Below, one piece after another: positions 6,205 to 15,100 of a stretch of DNA of 43,940 nt (position 1 is the stretch's first letter; each line of letters starts with the position of its first letter). The position numbers and the translations under genes are program-made. Under the pieces are notes generated by a model, which ran no database searches, was not told the DNA's origin, and saw only the letters and a program-made list of their open reading frames with translations. Source of the stretch: an uncultured Prevotellaceae bacterium (GTDB taxonomy: Bacteria; Bacteroidota; Bacteroidia; Bacteroidales; Bacteroidaceae); assembly GCA_947165505.1 (NCBI GenBank), contig CAMVAT010000022.1, positions 1 to 43,940 of the forward strand. The letters are read 5' to 3'.

Positions 6205-8085
6205 TCAATCCTCCAATGCTCTCACATATTCATACAATTGCTTGTAGAAGGGGTGGCGGGTCATCGTCGTGCTGTCGCCCAGGATGATGAGCTTCATACG
6301 GGCACGCGTGATAGCCACGTTCATGCGCCGCAGGTCGCGCAGGAAACCAATCTGACCCTCGTCGTTGGCGCGCACCAGCGAGATGAGGATAATGTCGCGC
6401 TCCTGACCCTGGAAACCATCCACGGTGTTCACGCTGATCAGGTGGCGGTAGGGCTTGAAAAACTCTTTCTTGCGTATCTGGCGCCGCAGGTACTGCACCT
6501 GGGCGCGATAGGGCGAGATGATGCCTGCGTCGATATGCTCGTCCAGGATGCGCTGCTTGCCGATGCGGCTGTAGTATCGCTCCAGGGTGAGGAGCGTGAG
6601 CTCGGCTTCCGACTTGTTGATGCGGCCGAAACTCTCGCCCACAAACTCTTCGCGGAAGTCCATGTCGGCGGTGTCTATCCACGTGATGGGGATGTCGTAG
6701 TCGAGGATGCTGCGGTGGCGTATCTGGGGCGCGGTCTGTACCCGGCCGCCATAGAAATAGTCTGACGAGAAACGCATGATGGCGTCGCACATGCGGTATT
6801 GCACCTCGAGCAGTGTCACCACCTCGGGCTTGTTCTCCACAATCCGCTCCATGAGCGTCTTGCCCAGACCTCCCTTCAGGGCGGGCAGGCTCTTCACCGT
6901 GGGCGGCAACTGACAGTGGTCGCCGGCGAAGATGACGCGCGAGGCACGGCGGATGGCTATCCAGCAGGCGGCCTCCAAAGCCTGTGCCGCCTCGTCGATG
7001 AACAGGGTGCCGAACTTCTGCCCGTCGAGCAGACGGTTGGCGGCGCCCGTCAGGGTGCTGGCGATGACACGGGCATTGTCAAACAACTCGGCGTTGATGC
7101 GCAACTCCAGTTCCGTGGCGCGCGACTTCAGACGGTCTAGACGCTGGTGGTAACTCTCGCCACGCTTCTTCTGGCCGCGCAACTCGCGGATGGCCTTGCG
7201 GATGCTCCACAACTGCGGGTAGTCGGGGTGAGCCTCGAAACGACGCTCATAAGTGAAGCTGAGCATTTTATCGTTTACGCGCGTAGGGTTGCCGATGCGC
7301 AACACGTTGATACCGCGGTCTGTCAACTGCTCGCTGATCCAATCTACGGCCATGTTGCTTTGGGCGCACACCAGTACCTGACTCTCACGGCGGAGCGTCT
7401 CGTTGATGGCCTCTACCAGCGTGGTGGTCTTGCCCGTGCCCGGCGGACCGTGTACCACCATCACGTCTTTCGCCCACAACACTTCATTCACGGCGTGCTC
7501 CTGGGTGCTATTGAGCCAGGGGAAGCGCAGCGGCTCGAACGTGAAGCGTCCCGCCCGCTGGTGCGAATAAAACAGGTCGCGCAGATAGGCCAGACGGTTG
7601 TTCTTGGCTGCCATCACACGGTCCAAGGCCTCGAACATCAGGCGGTACGAGGTCTCGTCAAACGACAGTTGGATGCCCAGCCGCTCGGTGTTCTGCAGCT
7701 CGGTGGGCTGGGCGTTGTCGGGCAGTGTCACCACCATGCGGTTGCCGTCCACATAACTCACCATGCCTGTGTAGCGGAAGTATTTGAGTTTCTGCGCCTT
7801 GCCGCTCTCGTCGGTGAGGTGGTAGAAACTCACGGGGCGGCCAAACTCAAAATTGTGCTCTATCTCCTCGTCGGCCATTCGGTGTATCTCGATGACCAAC
7901 TGGTTGAGCGAGTTGTAATAACTGCGCCCGGCGCGCACCGGATACCACGCATCGCCGCGCTTCACCTTCCGCTCCAGACCGATGGCTTCGGTCTGTTGCT
8001 CAAAGGCTTGCTTCTCGCTCTGATACTCGATGTCGAGCAGCAGCCGCTGCTGTTGTAATTCTAAAATGGGGACGTTCGTATTCAT
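6205..8085 (-). CDS. superfamily 1 helicase, UPF1/IGHMBP2-like
   Basis: From the ATG at 8083-8085 this is 626 residues. Motifs appear in the usual order: a Q-motif-like NSTQEHAV (192-199), Walker A GPPGTGKT (213-220), AQSNMAVD, Walker B LFIDEAAQ (361-368), GDHCQLPPT (388-396), VDGFQGQERD and the C-terminal VAITRAR. About 180 residues before Walker A correspond to the 1B/stalk and accessory region of UPF1-like helicases. These ATPases unwind or translocate on RNA or DNA; the substrate of the bacterial versions is mostly unknown. A TTG at 8124 would add 13 residues but lies upstream of the promoter's -7 box, so the ATG is right. The gene appears monocistronic. Confidence 0.88.
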   Translation of the reverse strand: MNTNVPILELQQQRLLLDIEYQSEKQAFEQQTEAIGLERKVKRGDAWYPVRAGRSYYNSLNQLVIEIHRMADEEIEHNFEFGRPVSFYHLTDESGKAQKLKYFRYTGMVSYVDGNRMVVTLPDNAQPTELQNTERLGIQLSFDETSYRLMFEALDRVMAAKNNRLAYLRDLFYSHQRAGRFTFEPLRFPWLNSTQEHAVNEVLWAKDVMVVHGPPGTGKTTTLVEAINETLRRESQVLVCAQSNMAVDWISEQLTDRGINVLRIGNPTRVNDKMLSFTYERRFEAHPDYPQLWSIRKAIRELRGQKKRGESYHQRLDRLKSRATELELRINAELFDNARVIASTLTGAANRLLDGQKFGTLFIDEAAQALEAACWIAIRRASRVIFAGDHCQLPPTVKSLPALKGGLGKTLMERIVENKPEVVTLLEVQYRMCDAIMRFSSDYFYGGRVQTAPQIRHRSILDYDIPITWIDTADMDFREEFVGESFGRINKSEAELTLLTLERYYSRIGKQRILDEHIDAGIISPYRAQVQYLRRQIRKKEFFKPYRHLISVNTVDGFQGQERDIILISLVRANDEGQIGFLRDLRRMNVAITRARMKLIILGDSTTMTRHPFYKQLYEYVRALED

Positions 8086-8093
8086 TTCAGATA

Positions 8094-8125
8094 CAAAAGT
8101 AATGCTTTTTCTTGATATGACCAAA
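8094..8125 (-). promoter_or_regulatory. promoter of the UPF1-like helicase gene
   Basis: On the minus strand this reads TTTG, 20 bp, TACTTTTG, an exact match to the Bacteroidetes promoter. The -7 box ends only 8 bp before the ATG at 8085, so the transcript should have almost no leader. Confidence 0.75.
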
Positions 8126-8221
8126 TACCAGCCGACAAAGTTGATCTGCCACTAACGACTTGTGCTGTCCTGCTTGTTTGAAAATATCGCAGATTTGTTT
8201 CTCTGTGTCATTTTTTTGCCG

Positions 8222-8229
8222 TAACTTTG
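8222..8229 (+). promoter_or_regulatory. -7 promoter box upstream of gpmI
   Basis: TAACTTTG matches TAnnTTTG fully. It lies about 220 bp before gpmI, so a transcript from it would carry the palindrome (8267-8347) and the CTCCC array (8371-8425) as leader. A TTTG at 8194-8197 is 24 bp away, wider than usual. Confidence 0.5.
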
Positions 8230-8266
8230 CAGGGATTTTTAGGGGTGAGAGATATGTTCACCTCGC

Positions 8267-8347
8267 AAGTAGGGACAGGGCGTGCCCTGTCCGTCATCAA
8301 CGTGGTGGTCATCCTGCATGCGGACAGGGCACGCCCTGTCCCTACTT
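8267..8347. repeat. 27-bp dyad repeat, inverted pair
   Basis: A 27-bp element at 8267-8293 and its exact inverse at 8321-8347 flank 27 bp of spacer. Each arm contains its own perfect dyad, GGACAGGGC and GCCCTGTCC separated by GT. A third identical copy is at 41086-41112. This is the architecture of REP-type repeats. Confidence 0.85.
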
Positions 8348-8348
8348 T

Positions 8349-8425
8349 CAATCACGATAACTAATGTCCACACTCCCAAACTCCCAATCTCCCAAACTCC
8401 CAAAAACCCACACTCCCCAAAATAA
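8349..8425. repeat. conserved 22-bp core plus CTCCCAAA-word array upstream of gpmI
   Basis: On the minus strand the core (8349-8370) reads TGGACATTAGT, then TA, then TCGTGATTG; it differs at 2 of 22 positions from the core at 25115-25136. It is joined to a degenerate array of GGGAGTTT-type words (here CTCCCAAA on the plus strand) that runs almost to the gpmI start. Confidence 0.85.
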
Positions 8426-8449
8426 AAACTCATTAACTAATATATAATT

Positions 8450-9970
8450 ATGGCAAAAAAAGCATTATTGATGATACTCGACGGATGGGGTATCGGCAAA
8501 CATGGTGAAGGGGATGTCATCTACAACACACCTACACCGTATCTGGATTACTTAAACGCAGTGAGCGCACACGCACAACTGGCTGCTTCTGGCGAGGACG
8601 TAGGACTGCCCGACGGACAGATGGGCAACTCCGAGGTGGGACACCTCAATATCGGCGCCGGACGCGTGGTCTATCAAGACTTGGTGAAAATCAACCGTGC
8701 CTGCCGCGACAACTCCATCTTGAAAAACCCTGAAATCGTCAGCGCATACTCTTATGCCAAAGAGACGGGCAAGCGGCTCCACCTCATGGGACTGACCTCC
8801 GACGGAGGCGTGCACTCTTCGCTCGACCACCTGTTCAAACTCATTGAGATAGGCAAGCATTACGGACTGACACAGACGTTCGTGCACTGCTTCATGGACG
8901 GGCGCGACACCGACCCCAAGAGCGGCGTGGGATTCATCCGCCAACTGGATGAGGAGTGCCGCAAAAACGACGCGCACATCGCCAGCATCGTGGGGCGCTT
9001 CTATGCCATGGACCGCGACAAGCGCTGGGAGCGTGTCAAAGAGGCCTACGACCTGCTCGTCGAGGCCAAGGGCAAGCAGGCCACCGACATGGTGAAGGCC
9101 ATGGAGGAGAGCTATGAAGAGGGCGTGACCGACGAGTTTATCAAACCCATCAACAATGCCAATATCGACGGAACCATACAGGAGGGCGACGTGGTCATCT
9201 TCATCAACTTCCGCAACGACCGCGCCAAGGAACTCACACAGGTGCTCACGCAGCAGGATATGCCCGAGGCCGGCATGCACACCATCGCCAACCTGCAATA
9301 CTACTGCATGACTCCCTACGATGCCAACTTCAAGGGCGTGCATATCCTCTTCCCCAAAGAGAACGTGGAAGACACGCTGGGCGAATACCTCAGCAAACTA
9401 GGCAAGAAACAGCTGCACACGGCCGAGACGGAGAAATACGCGCACGTCACCTTCTTCTTCAACGGCGGACGCGAGGCTCCCTTCGAGGGCGAAGACCGCA
9501 TCCTCGTGCCGTCGCCCAAAGTGGCTACCTACGACCTGAAACCCGAAATGAGTGCATACGAGGTGAAAGACAAACTCGTGGAGGCAATCAAGACTGAGAA
9601 ATACGACTTCATCGTGGTCAACTTCGCCAATGGCGACATGGTGGGCCACACGGGCGTCTATCACGCCATCGCCAAGGCTGTCTGGGCCGTTGACCACTGC
9701 GTGCACGATGTGATCGAGGCCGCTAAAGCCGCCGACTACGAGGCGATCATCATCGCCGACCACGGCAACGCCGACAATGCCATCAACGAAGACGGTACGC
9801 CCAACACCGCTCACTCGCTCAACCCCGTGCCTTTCATCTACGTGACCAACAACAACAGCGCACGCGTGAAAAACGGACGACTGGCCGACGTGGCTCCCTC
9901 GATCCTCCATATCATGGGACTGGAGCAACCTGCCGACATGACCGGCGAAAACCTGATATCGGATAATTGA
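8450..9970 (+). CDS. gpmI: 2,3-bisphosphoglycerate-independent phosphoglycerate mutase
   Basis: This 506-residue enzyme interconverts 3- and 2-phosphoglycerate in glycolysis and gluconeogenesis, using two metal ions (usually manganese). It starts [14 protein letters not shown] with the metal ligand Asp11; Ser61 in GNSEVGH is the phosphorylated nucleophile, and the late metal-binding segment [10 protein letters not shown] is intact. The length is normal for the family. Its stop overlaps the ung start by 1 bp (TGATG). It has a roughly 220-nt leader filled with repeats. Confidence 0.97.
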   Translation: MAKKALLMILDGWGIGKHGEGDVIYNTPTPYLDYLNAVSAHAQLAASGEDVGLPDGQMGNSEVGHLNIGAGRVVYQDLVKINRACRDNSILKNPEIVSAYSYAKETGKRLHLMGLTSDGGVHSSLDHLFKLIEIGKHYGLTQTFVHCFMDGRDTDPKSGVGFIRQLDEECRKNDAHIASIVGRFYAMDRDKRWERVKEAYDLLVEAKGKQATDMVKAMEESYEEGVTDEFIKPINNANIDGTIQEGDVVIFINFRNDRAKELTQVLTQQDMPEAGMHTIANLQYYCMTPYDANFKGVHILFPKENVEDTLGEYLSKLGKKQLHTAETEKYAHVTFFFNGGREAPFEGEDRILVPSPKVATYDLKPEMSAYEVKDKLVEAIKTEKYDFIVVNFANGDMVGHTGVYHAIAKAVWAVDHCVHDVIEAAKAADYEAIIIADHGNADNAINEDGTPNTAHSLNPVPFIYVTNNNSARVKNGRLADVAPSILHIMGLEQPADMTGENLISDN

Positions 9971-10635
9971 TGGAAGTAAGAATAGAAAACAGCTGGAAAC
10001 AAAGGTTGCTCAACGAGTTTGAGCAACCTTATTTTCAACGGCTCACCGACGCGGTGCGCGCTGAGTACAAGACCACCACATGCTACCCGCCCGGACGGCT
10101 GATATTCAATGCTTTCGACCTCTGTCCGTTTGAACAGGTGAAGGTGGTCATCATCGGACAGGACCCTTATCACGAACCGGGACAAGCGCACGGACTGAGC
10201 TTCTCGGTGCAAGACGGGGTGCCCTTCCCGCCATCGCTGCAGAATATTTTCCGCGAGATACACGACGACACCGGAGCACCCATACCCACAACGGGCAACC
10301 TGACACGATGGGCCGAACAGGGGGTGCTGCTCCTCAATGCGACGCTCACCGTAAGGGCGCATCTGGCCAACAGCCATGCCCGGCTGGGGTGGCAGACGTT
10401 TACCGATGCGGCTATCCGTGCCTTGGCCGCCGAGCGCGAGCATATCGTCTATCTGCTCTGGGGCGGCTATGCCCGCGGCAAAAGCTATATGATAGACAAA
10501 TCCAAAAACCTGGTGCTTGAGTCGGTGCATCCCTCGCCGCTCTCGGCCAACCGCGGCGGGTGGTTCGGCAACCACCAGTTCTCGCAGGCCAACAACTATC
10601 TCACAGCCCACGGCATGACTCCCATCGCCTGGTAG
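9970..10635 (+). CDS. ung: uracil-DNA glycosylase, family 1
   Basis: This 221-residue enzyme removes uracil from DNA to begin base-excision repair. The catalytic water-activating loop GQDPYH is at 63-68 (Asp65), and the C-terminal minor-groove loop HPSPLSANRG carries the catalytic His. The start is the ATG at 9970, overlapping the gpmI stop by one base, so it is translated from the gpmI transcript. The length and motifs are those of a complete enzyme. Confidence 0.97.
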   Translation: MEVRIENSWKQRLLNEFEQPYFQRLTDAVRAEYKTTTCYPPGRLIFNAFDLCPFEQVKVVIIGQDPYHEPGQAHGLSFSVQDGVPFPPSLQNIFREIHDDTGAPIPTTGNLTRWAEQGVLLLNATLTVRAHLANSHARLGWQTFTDAAIRALAAEREHIVYLLWGGYARGKSYMIDKSKNLVLESVHPSPLSANRGGWFGNHQFSQANNYLTAHGMTPIAW

Positions 10636-10642
10636 CAATAAT

Positions 10643-10741
10643 ATCTATCATCTCTTATCTATAATCTATAATCTATCATCTCTTATCTATAATCTATAAT
10701 CTATCATCTATCATCTCTTATCTATCATCTATCATCTATAA
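10643..10741. repeat. ATCTATCATCTATAA-word array filling the ung to DUF3109 gap
   Basis: The array consists of ATCTATC, ATCTATA and TCTTATC words. A 28-bp block at 10643-10670 is repeated exactly at 10671-10698. It fills the gap from just after the ung stop to just before the ATG at 10743, so the ribosome-binding region of the next gene is repeat sequence. Confidence 0.9.
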
Positions 10742-10742
10742 A

Positions 10743-11342
10743 ATGATTTCACAAACCGTACCGATGCCGATCATCCAAGTGGGTAATGTGCTACTCTCGC
10801 CCGACATCTTGACAGAGATGTTTTGCTGCGACCTCGATGCCTGTCACGGCATCTGCTGTGTCGAGGGCGATGCAGGTGCTCCCGTCACCATCGACGAGGT
10901 GGCGGAAATAGAAAATGTGGTGGATAGCGTCTGGTCCGACCTCTCGGCGGCGGCACAGGCGGTCATCGACCGACAAGGGGTGGCCTACAACGACCGCGAT
11001 GGCGACTTGGTGACCAGCATCGTGGGCACTAAAGACTGTGTCTTCACTTGTTATGAGGGGGGCTGCTGCCTCTGCGCGTTGGAGAAGGCTTACCGCGCAG
11101 GGCACATACGCTATTGCAAACCCATCAGCTGCGCACTCTATCCTATTCGGGAGAAAAAACTGGCGTTAGGGTATGTGGGGCTCAACTACGACCGGTGGGA
11201 TGTATGCCGCGACGCCGTGGCACTCGGACAAAAACGGGGGGTGCGCGTATATCAGTTCCTTAAAGAACCGCTCATCCGCCGCTTCGGCGAAGAGTGGTAC
11301 AGCCAACTCGTGCTGACGGCAGAAGAACTGATTGAAAAGTAA
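10743..11342 (+). CDS. DUF3109 family Cys-rich protein (YkgJ-like metal binding)
   Basis: This 199-residue cytoplasmic protein has the Cys pattern of DUF3109 proteins: CCDLDACHGICC near residues 28-39, then CVFTCYEGGCCLCALE and YCKPISCALYP. The clustered CxxxCC-type cysteines suggest an iron-sulfur cluster or zinc, as in the related YkgJ family, but the function is not established. The last codon and the TAA already belong to the AAAAAGTA array that follows. It lies on the same strand 107 bp after ung. Confidence 0.85.
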   Translation: MISQTVPMPIIQVGNVLLSPDILTEMFCCDLDACHGICCVEGDAGAPVTIDEVAEIENVVDSVWSDLSAAAQAVIDRQGVAYNDRDGDLVTSIVGTKDCVFTCYEGGCCLCALEKAYRAGHIRYCKPISCALYPIREKKLALGYVGLNYDRWDVCRDAVALGQKRGVRVYQFLKEPLIRRFGEEWYSQLVLTAEELIEK

Positions 11343-11370
11343 AAAAGTAAAAAAGTAAAGAAGTAAATAA
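11335..11370. repeat. AAAAAGTA-word array at the DUF3109 stop codon
   Basis: A near-perfect array of AAAAAGTA and AAAGAAGTA words begins with the last codons of the upstream gene and supplies its TAA stop (11340-11342). The stretch 11371-11449 shows no gene. Confidence 0.8.
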
Positions 11371-11449
11371 ACTTGAAAAAGTCATTTCAAGGGCGTTAGC
11401 CAGTTCCCCTCCCATCAGGCAGAAGGGCCGATAGCTTCTTAACTCCCCT

Positions 11450-12331
11450 TTATGACCTTCTGTATTTTGAGGGCGACAAGCCGACATGCTCCTTGAAGTA
11501 TTTGCCCAAAAACGACTGGTTGGGGAAGTGAAGCACTTCGGAAATCTCTTTGATGCTCATCGTGGAATTTTTCAGCAAGACACGTATCTCGAGCGTCACA
11601 TAGTTGTCTATCCACTCGTTGGGGGTGCGCTTGCTCACGGCCTTCACCGTCTCCGACAGATACTTCGGGGTGATGCACAGCTGCTCGCCGTACCAACTCA
11701 CACGGCGCTCATGGCGGAAGTGCTCTTTCAGCAGGTTGATAAAGTCGGTGAAGATGGCTTCGGCACGCGACTTCTTCGGGTCACGATTCTGCTGCAACTG
11801 GTATATCTCGTCGCTGATATCGTAAATCATCGCTTTCAGCAGCGCACTCACCAGGTCTTTGCGATAACGATGCGTACTGTCATCTACCTTCTGACGTATC
11901 AGTTCAAAATAGTCTAAAAAGGCTTTCACCTTGTCGGGGTGCAGGTTGATGACGGGATGCGTGTTGGCAAAGAGAAACAGGGAGGAGATCTCATGCACCT
12001 CTTTGATAATCTCAGTGAAGAAACTGTTGGAACTCATGATGGCGATGCCACGGCAGTCGCGGCTCAGCATGTAGTTGCCCACCACCTGGCCGTCGTTCAC
12101 TACGATGACATCGTTTTTCTTCACCATGCGCTCTTTCGTATCTACGCTATACTGCGCGGTGCCGTCTAAGCACAAGGCCACAAACAGACAATGCACACGG
12201 CACGGCTCTGACCGGATGGGCACATCCTCAAACCTGTCAAACAACAATAGGTCGTCGTCTAAATAGCTGCCATGGCTCACTACTTGCTTGGCCTGTGGTA
12301 TCGTTATCTCAAATAGTTTCTCTTTGTTCAT
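11450..12331 (-). CDS. AraC-family transcriptional regulator
   Basis: This 293-residue protein has an N-terminal beta-rich cupin-like sensing region (about 1-150, including HCLFVALCLDGTAQYSVD) and a C-terminal AraC double helix-turn-helix (about 190-293: EQLCITPKYLSETVKAVS, IKEISEVLHFPNQSFLGKYF, ending GLSPSKYR). It probably responds to a small molecule. It has its own promoter with a very short leader (box at 12351-12358) and lies 60 bp downstream of the GH95 gene on the same strand, so control of sugar use is possible but unproven. Confidence 0.88.
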   Translation of the reverse strand: MNKEKLFEITIPQAKQVVSHGSYLDDDLLLFDRFEDVPIRSEPCRVHCLFVALCLDGTAQYSVDTKERMVKKNDVIVVNDGQVVGNYMLSRDCRGIAIMSSNSFFTEIIKEVHEISSLFLFANTHPVINLHPDKVKAFLDYFELIRQKVDDSTHRYRKDLVSALLKAMIYDISDEIYQLQQNRDPKKSRAEAIFTDFINLLKEHFRHERRVSWYGEQLCITPKYLSETVKAVSKRTPNEWIDNYVTLEIRVLLKNSTMSIKEISEVLHFPNQSFLGKYFKEHVGLSPSKYRRS

Positions 12332-12350
12332 GCTTTTTTACATTGATGCG

Positions 12351-12381
12351 CAAATATAGAGAAAAAAATCCAAACCACAAA
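12351..12381 (-). promoter_or_regulatory. promoter of the AraC regulator gene
   Basis: The minus strand reads TTTG, 19 bp, TATATTTG, an exact Bacteroidetes promoter. The -7 box ends 20 bp from the ATG. Confidence 0.7.
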
Positions 12382-12391
12382 ATTTAATCTG

Positions 12392-14758
12392 CTAAAAAGT
12401 GCAACGCCGCTTCATGTTGCCTTTGTGGAAGGTCAGCTTCTTTTCCTTCCCCTGGCAGCGTACGGTCAGTGTGCCGGGCTGCTTGGCGCGTATCACGGCC
12501 TCGGTCAGACGGCCGCCAGACCATTTCAAATCGACCGTATAACCGCCGCGGGCACGCAGGCCGCTCACCGAGCCGCCTGTCCACTGCTCCGGCAGGGCGG
12601 GCAGCAGGTCGAGGCTCGTGCCGTCGCTCTGGAGCAGCATCTCGCACACGCCGGCGGTGCCACCGAAGTTGCCGTCGATCTGGAAGGGCGGGTGCGCGTC
12701 CATCAGGTTGGGATAGGTGCCGCCCGAGCGACGCTTGTCAGGCCCCTCATAACCGTCGGGCGATACGTAGGTGAGCAGCTTCTGATAGATGTGGTAGGCT
12801 TGGGCGGCATTGTGCAGGCGGGCCCAGAGGTTGATGCGCCAGCCGGTGCTCCAGCCCGTGGTCTCGTCGCCCTTGATCTCCAAGGTCTTTTCGCAGGCGC
12901 GGGCCAGGTCGGGATGGGCTGTCAGGGTGATATGGCGGCCGGGGTAGAGGCCGATGAGGTGCGACTGATGGCGGTGGTGCTCATCGTAGTCGCGCCAGTC
13001 ATGATACCACTCTTGCAGGTTGCCCCTGCGGCCTATGTGATAGGGGCGCAGCCGCTGGAGCGCTGCTGACAGCTGTTGCTGGAAATCCGGATCCACACCC
13101 AGCGCTTGGGCGGCTTGGAGCGTGTTGATGAACAACTCGCGGATGATGGCCAGGTCGGCGGTGCCACCATAGCAGGTCATGCCATGGTAGCCGCTGTCGG
13201 TCACATATTCGTTCTCGGGCGAGGTGCTCGGAGCCGTAATCAGGGTGCCGGGGGCGTTGGGGTCGTCTATGAGCCAGGCGAGGCAGAACTCAGCGGCGCC
13301 GCGCATCAGCGGATAGGCTTTGTCGCCCAGATACTGCTTGTCCATCGAGAAGAGGTAGTGGTCGTAGAGGGCGTTGACGAGCCAGGCGCCGCCCATGTTC
13401 CAGTTGGCCCACTCGGGCAGTTCGTTCTTCTCGCCCACGGGGTTGGTCATGGCCCAGATGTCGGAGTTGTGCGACGAGCACCAGCCACGGTCGATGCCGT
13501 AATAATGGTGCGCGGTATGGTGCCCGTTCTCTGCCAGCGACGTGATGAATCCGTCGAGCGGCTGCACCATCTCGGGCAGGTTGGCCACCTCAGCGGGCCA
13601 GTAGTTCTCTTCCAAGTTGATATTGACGGTGTAGTTGCCGCGCCAGGGTGAATAGAGGTGGGGGGTCCACAGCCCTTGCAGGTTGGCGGGCACGCCAGGG
13701 GTGCGCGATGAACTGATGAGCAGGTAGCGCCCGTACTGCATGTAGAGGGTCTCAAGGTAAGGGTTGCCGCCGCCTTGGTCGGTGTAGTCTCTTAATTGTT
13801 GCTCGGTGGTGCGCAGACTGTCGATGCGGGCTCCGTCTAAGTGCATCTTCATCCGCGAGAAGAGGGCGGTGTAGTCGTCGTAGTGGCGCCGCTTGATATC
13901 TTGGTAGCCGAGGTTGTGCAGGTGCCACAGCGCGTCGGTGGCCCGCTCGATATAGGGCGCGCCTTGTGTCACCGGGTGCTTGTCGGCACCGGCAAACGAG
14001 GTCTCGTTGACGAAATAGAGGGTCACCATGTCGGCACCGCTCACATGGATGGTCGAGTCGGTGGTGGTGCTGCTGCCTCCCTCGCACACGGCCTTCAGCA
14101 GCGCACAGTAGTGGATGCTGTTGGCCTCGTCGCCCACGGCGTGGCCGGTCATGGTGAGCTGGTCGCCGTTGCTGCCTTTCACATGGTGGGGCACCTGGGC
14201 GCTCAGGCGGATGTCGCAACTGATGGCGCCGTGGTGGCTGGCGCGTATGCGCATGGCGATGCAGTGGTCGGGATAGGAGGCGAAGTACTCACGGTTGAAG
14301 TGGACGCCGCCCTGGTTGTACTCGTCGCGGCAGATGCCGTGGTCCAGGTCCAGCTCGCGGCGGTACTTGGTGGCTTTGCCGCCGTTGGTGTCGATGATGT
14401 GGAGCGTGGCCAGGGGCTGGTAGAACTGCGAGTTATGGCCTTGCATCTTCTTTTGCAGACTGTCGGCCGTGGCATAGTCTTCGCGGAACAAAGCCTCGCG
14501 GATGGGGCGGAGCCATTCGGATGCGCCCGCATCCTCCTCGTGATTCACCGGACTGCCCGTCCATAGTGTGATGTCGTTCAGGTAGATGAGGTTGTCGTCG
14601 GTGCCGCCATAGACCAGCGCGCCCAGTTTGCCGTTGCCAATGGGCAGCGACTCCTCAAAAAAAGTGGCCGGCCGGTCGTACCACAGCCGCATGGGCAGCT
14701 GCTGGGCAAGACAGCTCAGTGCCATGAGGGCTGTCAGCAGAAGAAGGGGTCGTTTCAT
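12392..14758 (-). CDS. glycoside hydrolase family 95 alpha-L-fucosidase
   Basis: This 788-residue enzyme has a signal peptide ([19 protein letters not shown]), so it acts outside the cytoplasm, probably in the periplasm or on the surface. The N-terminal beta domain opens with the family signature [15 protein letters not shown]. The (alpha/alpha)6 catalytic domain keeps the GH95 residues: Asn379 and Asn381 in [10 protein letters not shown], Glu515 in TSPEN and Asp695 in [11 protein letters not shown]95 enzymes invert alpha-1,2-linked fucose, and some act on galactose, in mucin, milk and plant glycans. No SusC/SusD pair is nearby, so this is an orphan fucosidase beside two regulators. Confidence 0.93.
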   Translation of the reverse strand: MKRPLLLLTALMALSCLAQQLPMRLWYDRPATFFEESLPIGNGKLGALVYGGTDDNLIYLNDITLWTGSPVNHEEDAGASEWLRPIREALFREDYATADSLQKKMQGHNSQFYQPLATLHIIDTNGGKATKYRRELDLDHGICRDEYNQGGVHFNREYFASYPDHCIAMRIRASHHGAISCDIRLSAQVPHHVKGSNGDQLTMTGHAVGDEANSIHYCALLKAVCEGGSSTTTDSTIHVSGADMVTLYFVNETSFAGADKHPVTQGAPYIERATDALWHLHNLGYQDIKRRHYDDYTALFSRMKMHLDGARIDSLRTTEQQLRDYTDQGGGNPYLETLYMQYGRYLLISSSRTPGVPANLQGLWTPHLYSPWRGNYTVNINLEENYWPAEVANLPEMVQPLDGFITSLAENGHHTAHHYYGIDRGWCSSHNSDIWAMTNPVGEKNELPEWANWNMGGAWLVNALYDHYLFSMDKQYLGDKAYPLMRGAAEFCLAWLIDDPNAPGTLITAPSTSPENEYVTDSGYHGMTCYGGTADLAIIRELFINTLQAAQALGVDPDFQQQLSAALQRLRPYHIGRRGNLQEWYHDWRDYDEHHRHQSHLIGLYPGRHITLTAHPDLARACEKTLEIKGDETTGWSTGWRINLWARLHNAAQAYHIYQKLLTYVSPDGYEGPDKRRSGGTYPNLMDAHPPFQIDGNFGGTAGVCEMLLQSDGTSLDLLPALPEQWTGGSVSGLRARGGYTVDLKWSGGRLTEAVIRAKQPGTLTVRCQGKEKKLTFHKGNMKRRCTF

Positions 14759-14831
14759 ATTTTTTTCTTTTTTTCGTTATGTCGTTATGCGGTCCGGTTG
14801 ATTTCCATCGCTCGCTCTTTATTATATGGTG

Positions 14832-14839
14832 CAAAGATA
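14832..14839 (-). promoter_or_regulatory. -7 promoter box of the GH95 gene
   Basis: The minus strand reads TATCTTTG, 73 bp before the ATG. It lies downstream of the terminator at 14920-14950, so the fucosidase can be transcribed independently of the RNA that terminates there. Confidence 0.5.
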
Positions 14840-14919
14840 AAAGAAAAATCTGAGATTATTATTGTTGGTGTAGAAAAAATGATAAAGGCGGCGCCAATTC
14901 GGGCTTCGTGCTGCGACGC

Positions 14920-14950
14920 AAAAAACGTGACGACCTCACGGCCATCACGT
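14920..14950 (-). terminator. strong intrinsic terminator
   Basis: On the minus strand ACGTGA, T, GGCC, loop GTGA, GGTC, G, TCACGT form an 11-bp stem (with G-T pairs) closed by a GNRA tetraloop and followed by a run of T. No protein-coding gene ends here on the minus strand: the nearest upstream one stops at 15235 and has its own terminator. Confidence 0.75.
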
Positions 14951-15043
14951 CGCAATAACAAAACTTTACGCTTAATAGTTTATACTACTTAGTTGTAAAA
15001 AAACTAAGAGAGATTTACAATCCTTATTATATATTGAAGTTCC
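14920..15043 (-). ncRNA. candidate small RNA between the hybrid sensor and GH95 genes
   Basis: A TAACTTTG box (minus strand, 15050-15057) and the intrinsic terminator at 14920-14950 bound a roughly 124-nt transcript with no plausible ORF. It would carry an internal hairpin (7-bp arms at 14988-14994 and 15002-15008) and the terminator hairpin. A second TAACTTTG at 15101-15108 could give a longer form of about 175 nt. The alternative is a leader attenuator for GH95 transcripts that start upstream. Confidence 0.45.
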
Positions 15044-15080
15044 AGTAAGCAAAGTTATATATGTCGAAGTCTTAGTAAGC
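15036..15080. repeat. pair of direct repeats GAAGT-N3-AGTAAGC
   Basis: GAAGTTCCAGTAAGC at 15036-15050 and GAAGTCTTAGTAAGC at 15066-15080 match at 12 of 15 bases, 30 bp apart. They overlap the upstream side of the small-RNA promoter box and may be a regulator binding site. Confidence 0.55.
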
Positions 15081-15100
15081 GGTCTGTGTTTTTACGTTTG

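Noticed and set aside
7147..8058. 303-codon plus-strand open frame
   Set aside because: Antisense to the helicase gene, whose motifs are complete on the minus strand.
11450..14758. Polysaccharide utilisation locus
   Set aside because: There is a GH95 enzyme and two regulators but no SusC/SusD-like pair or second glycoside hydrolase, so it does not meet the definition.
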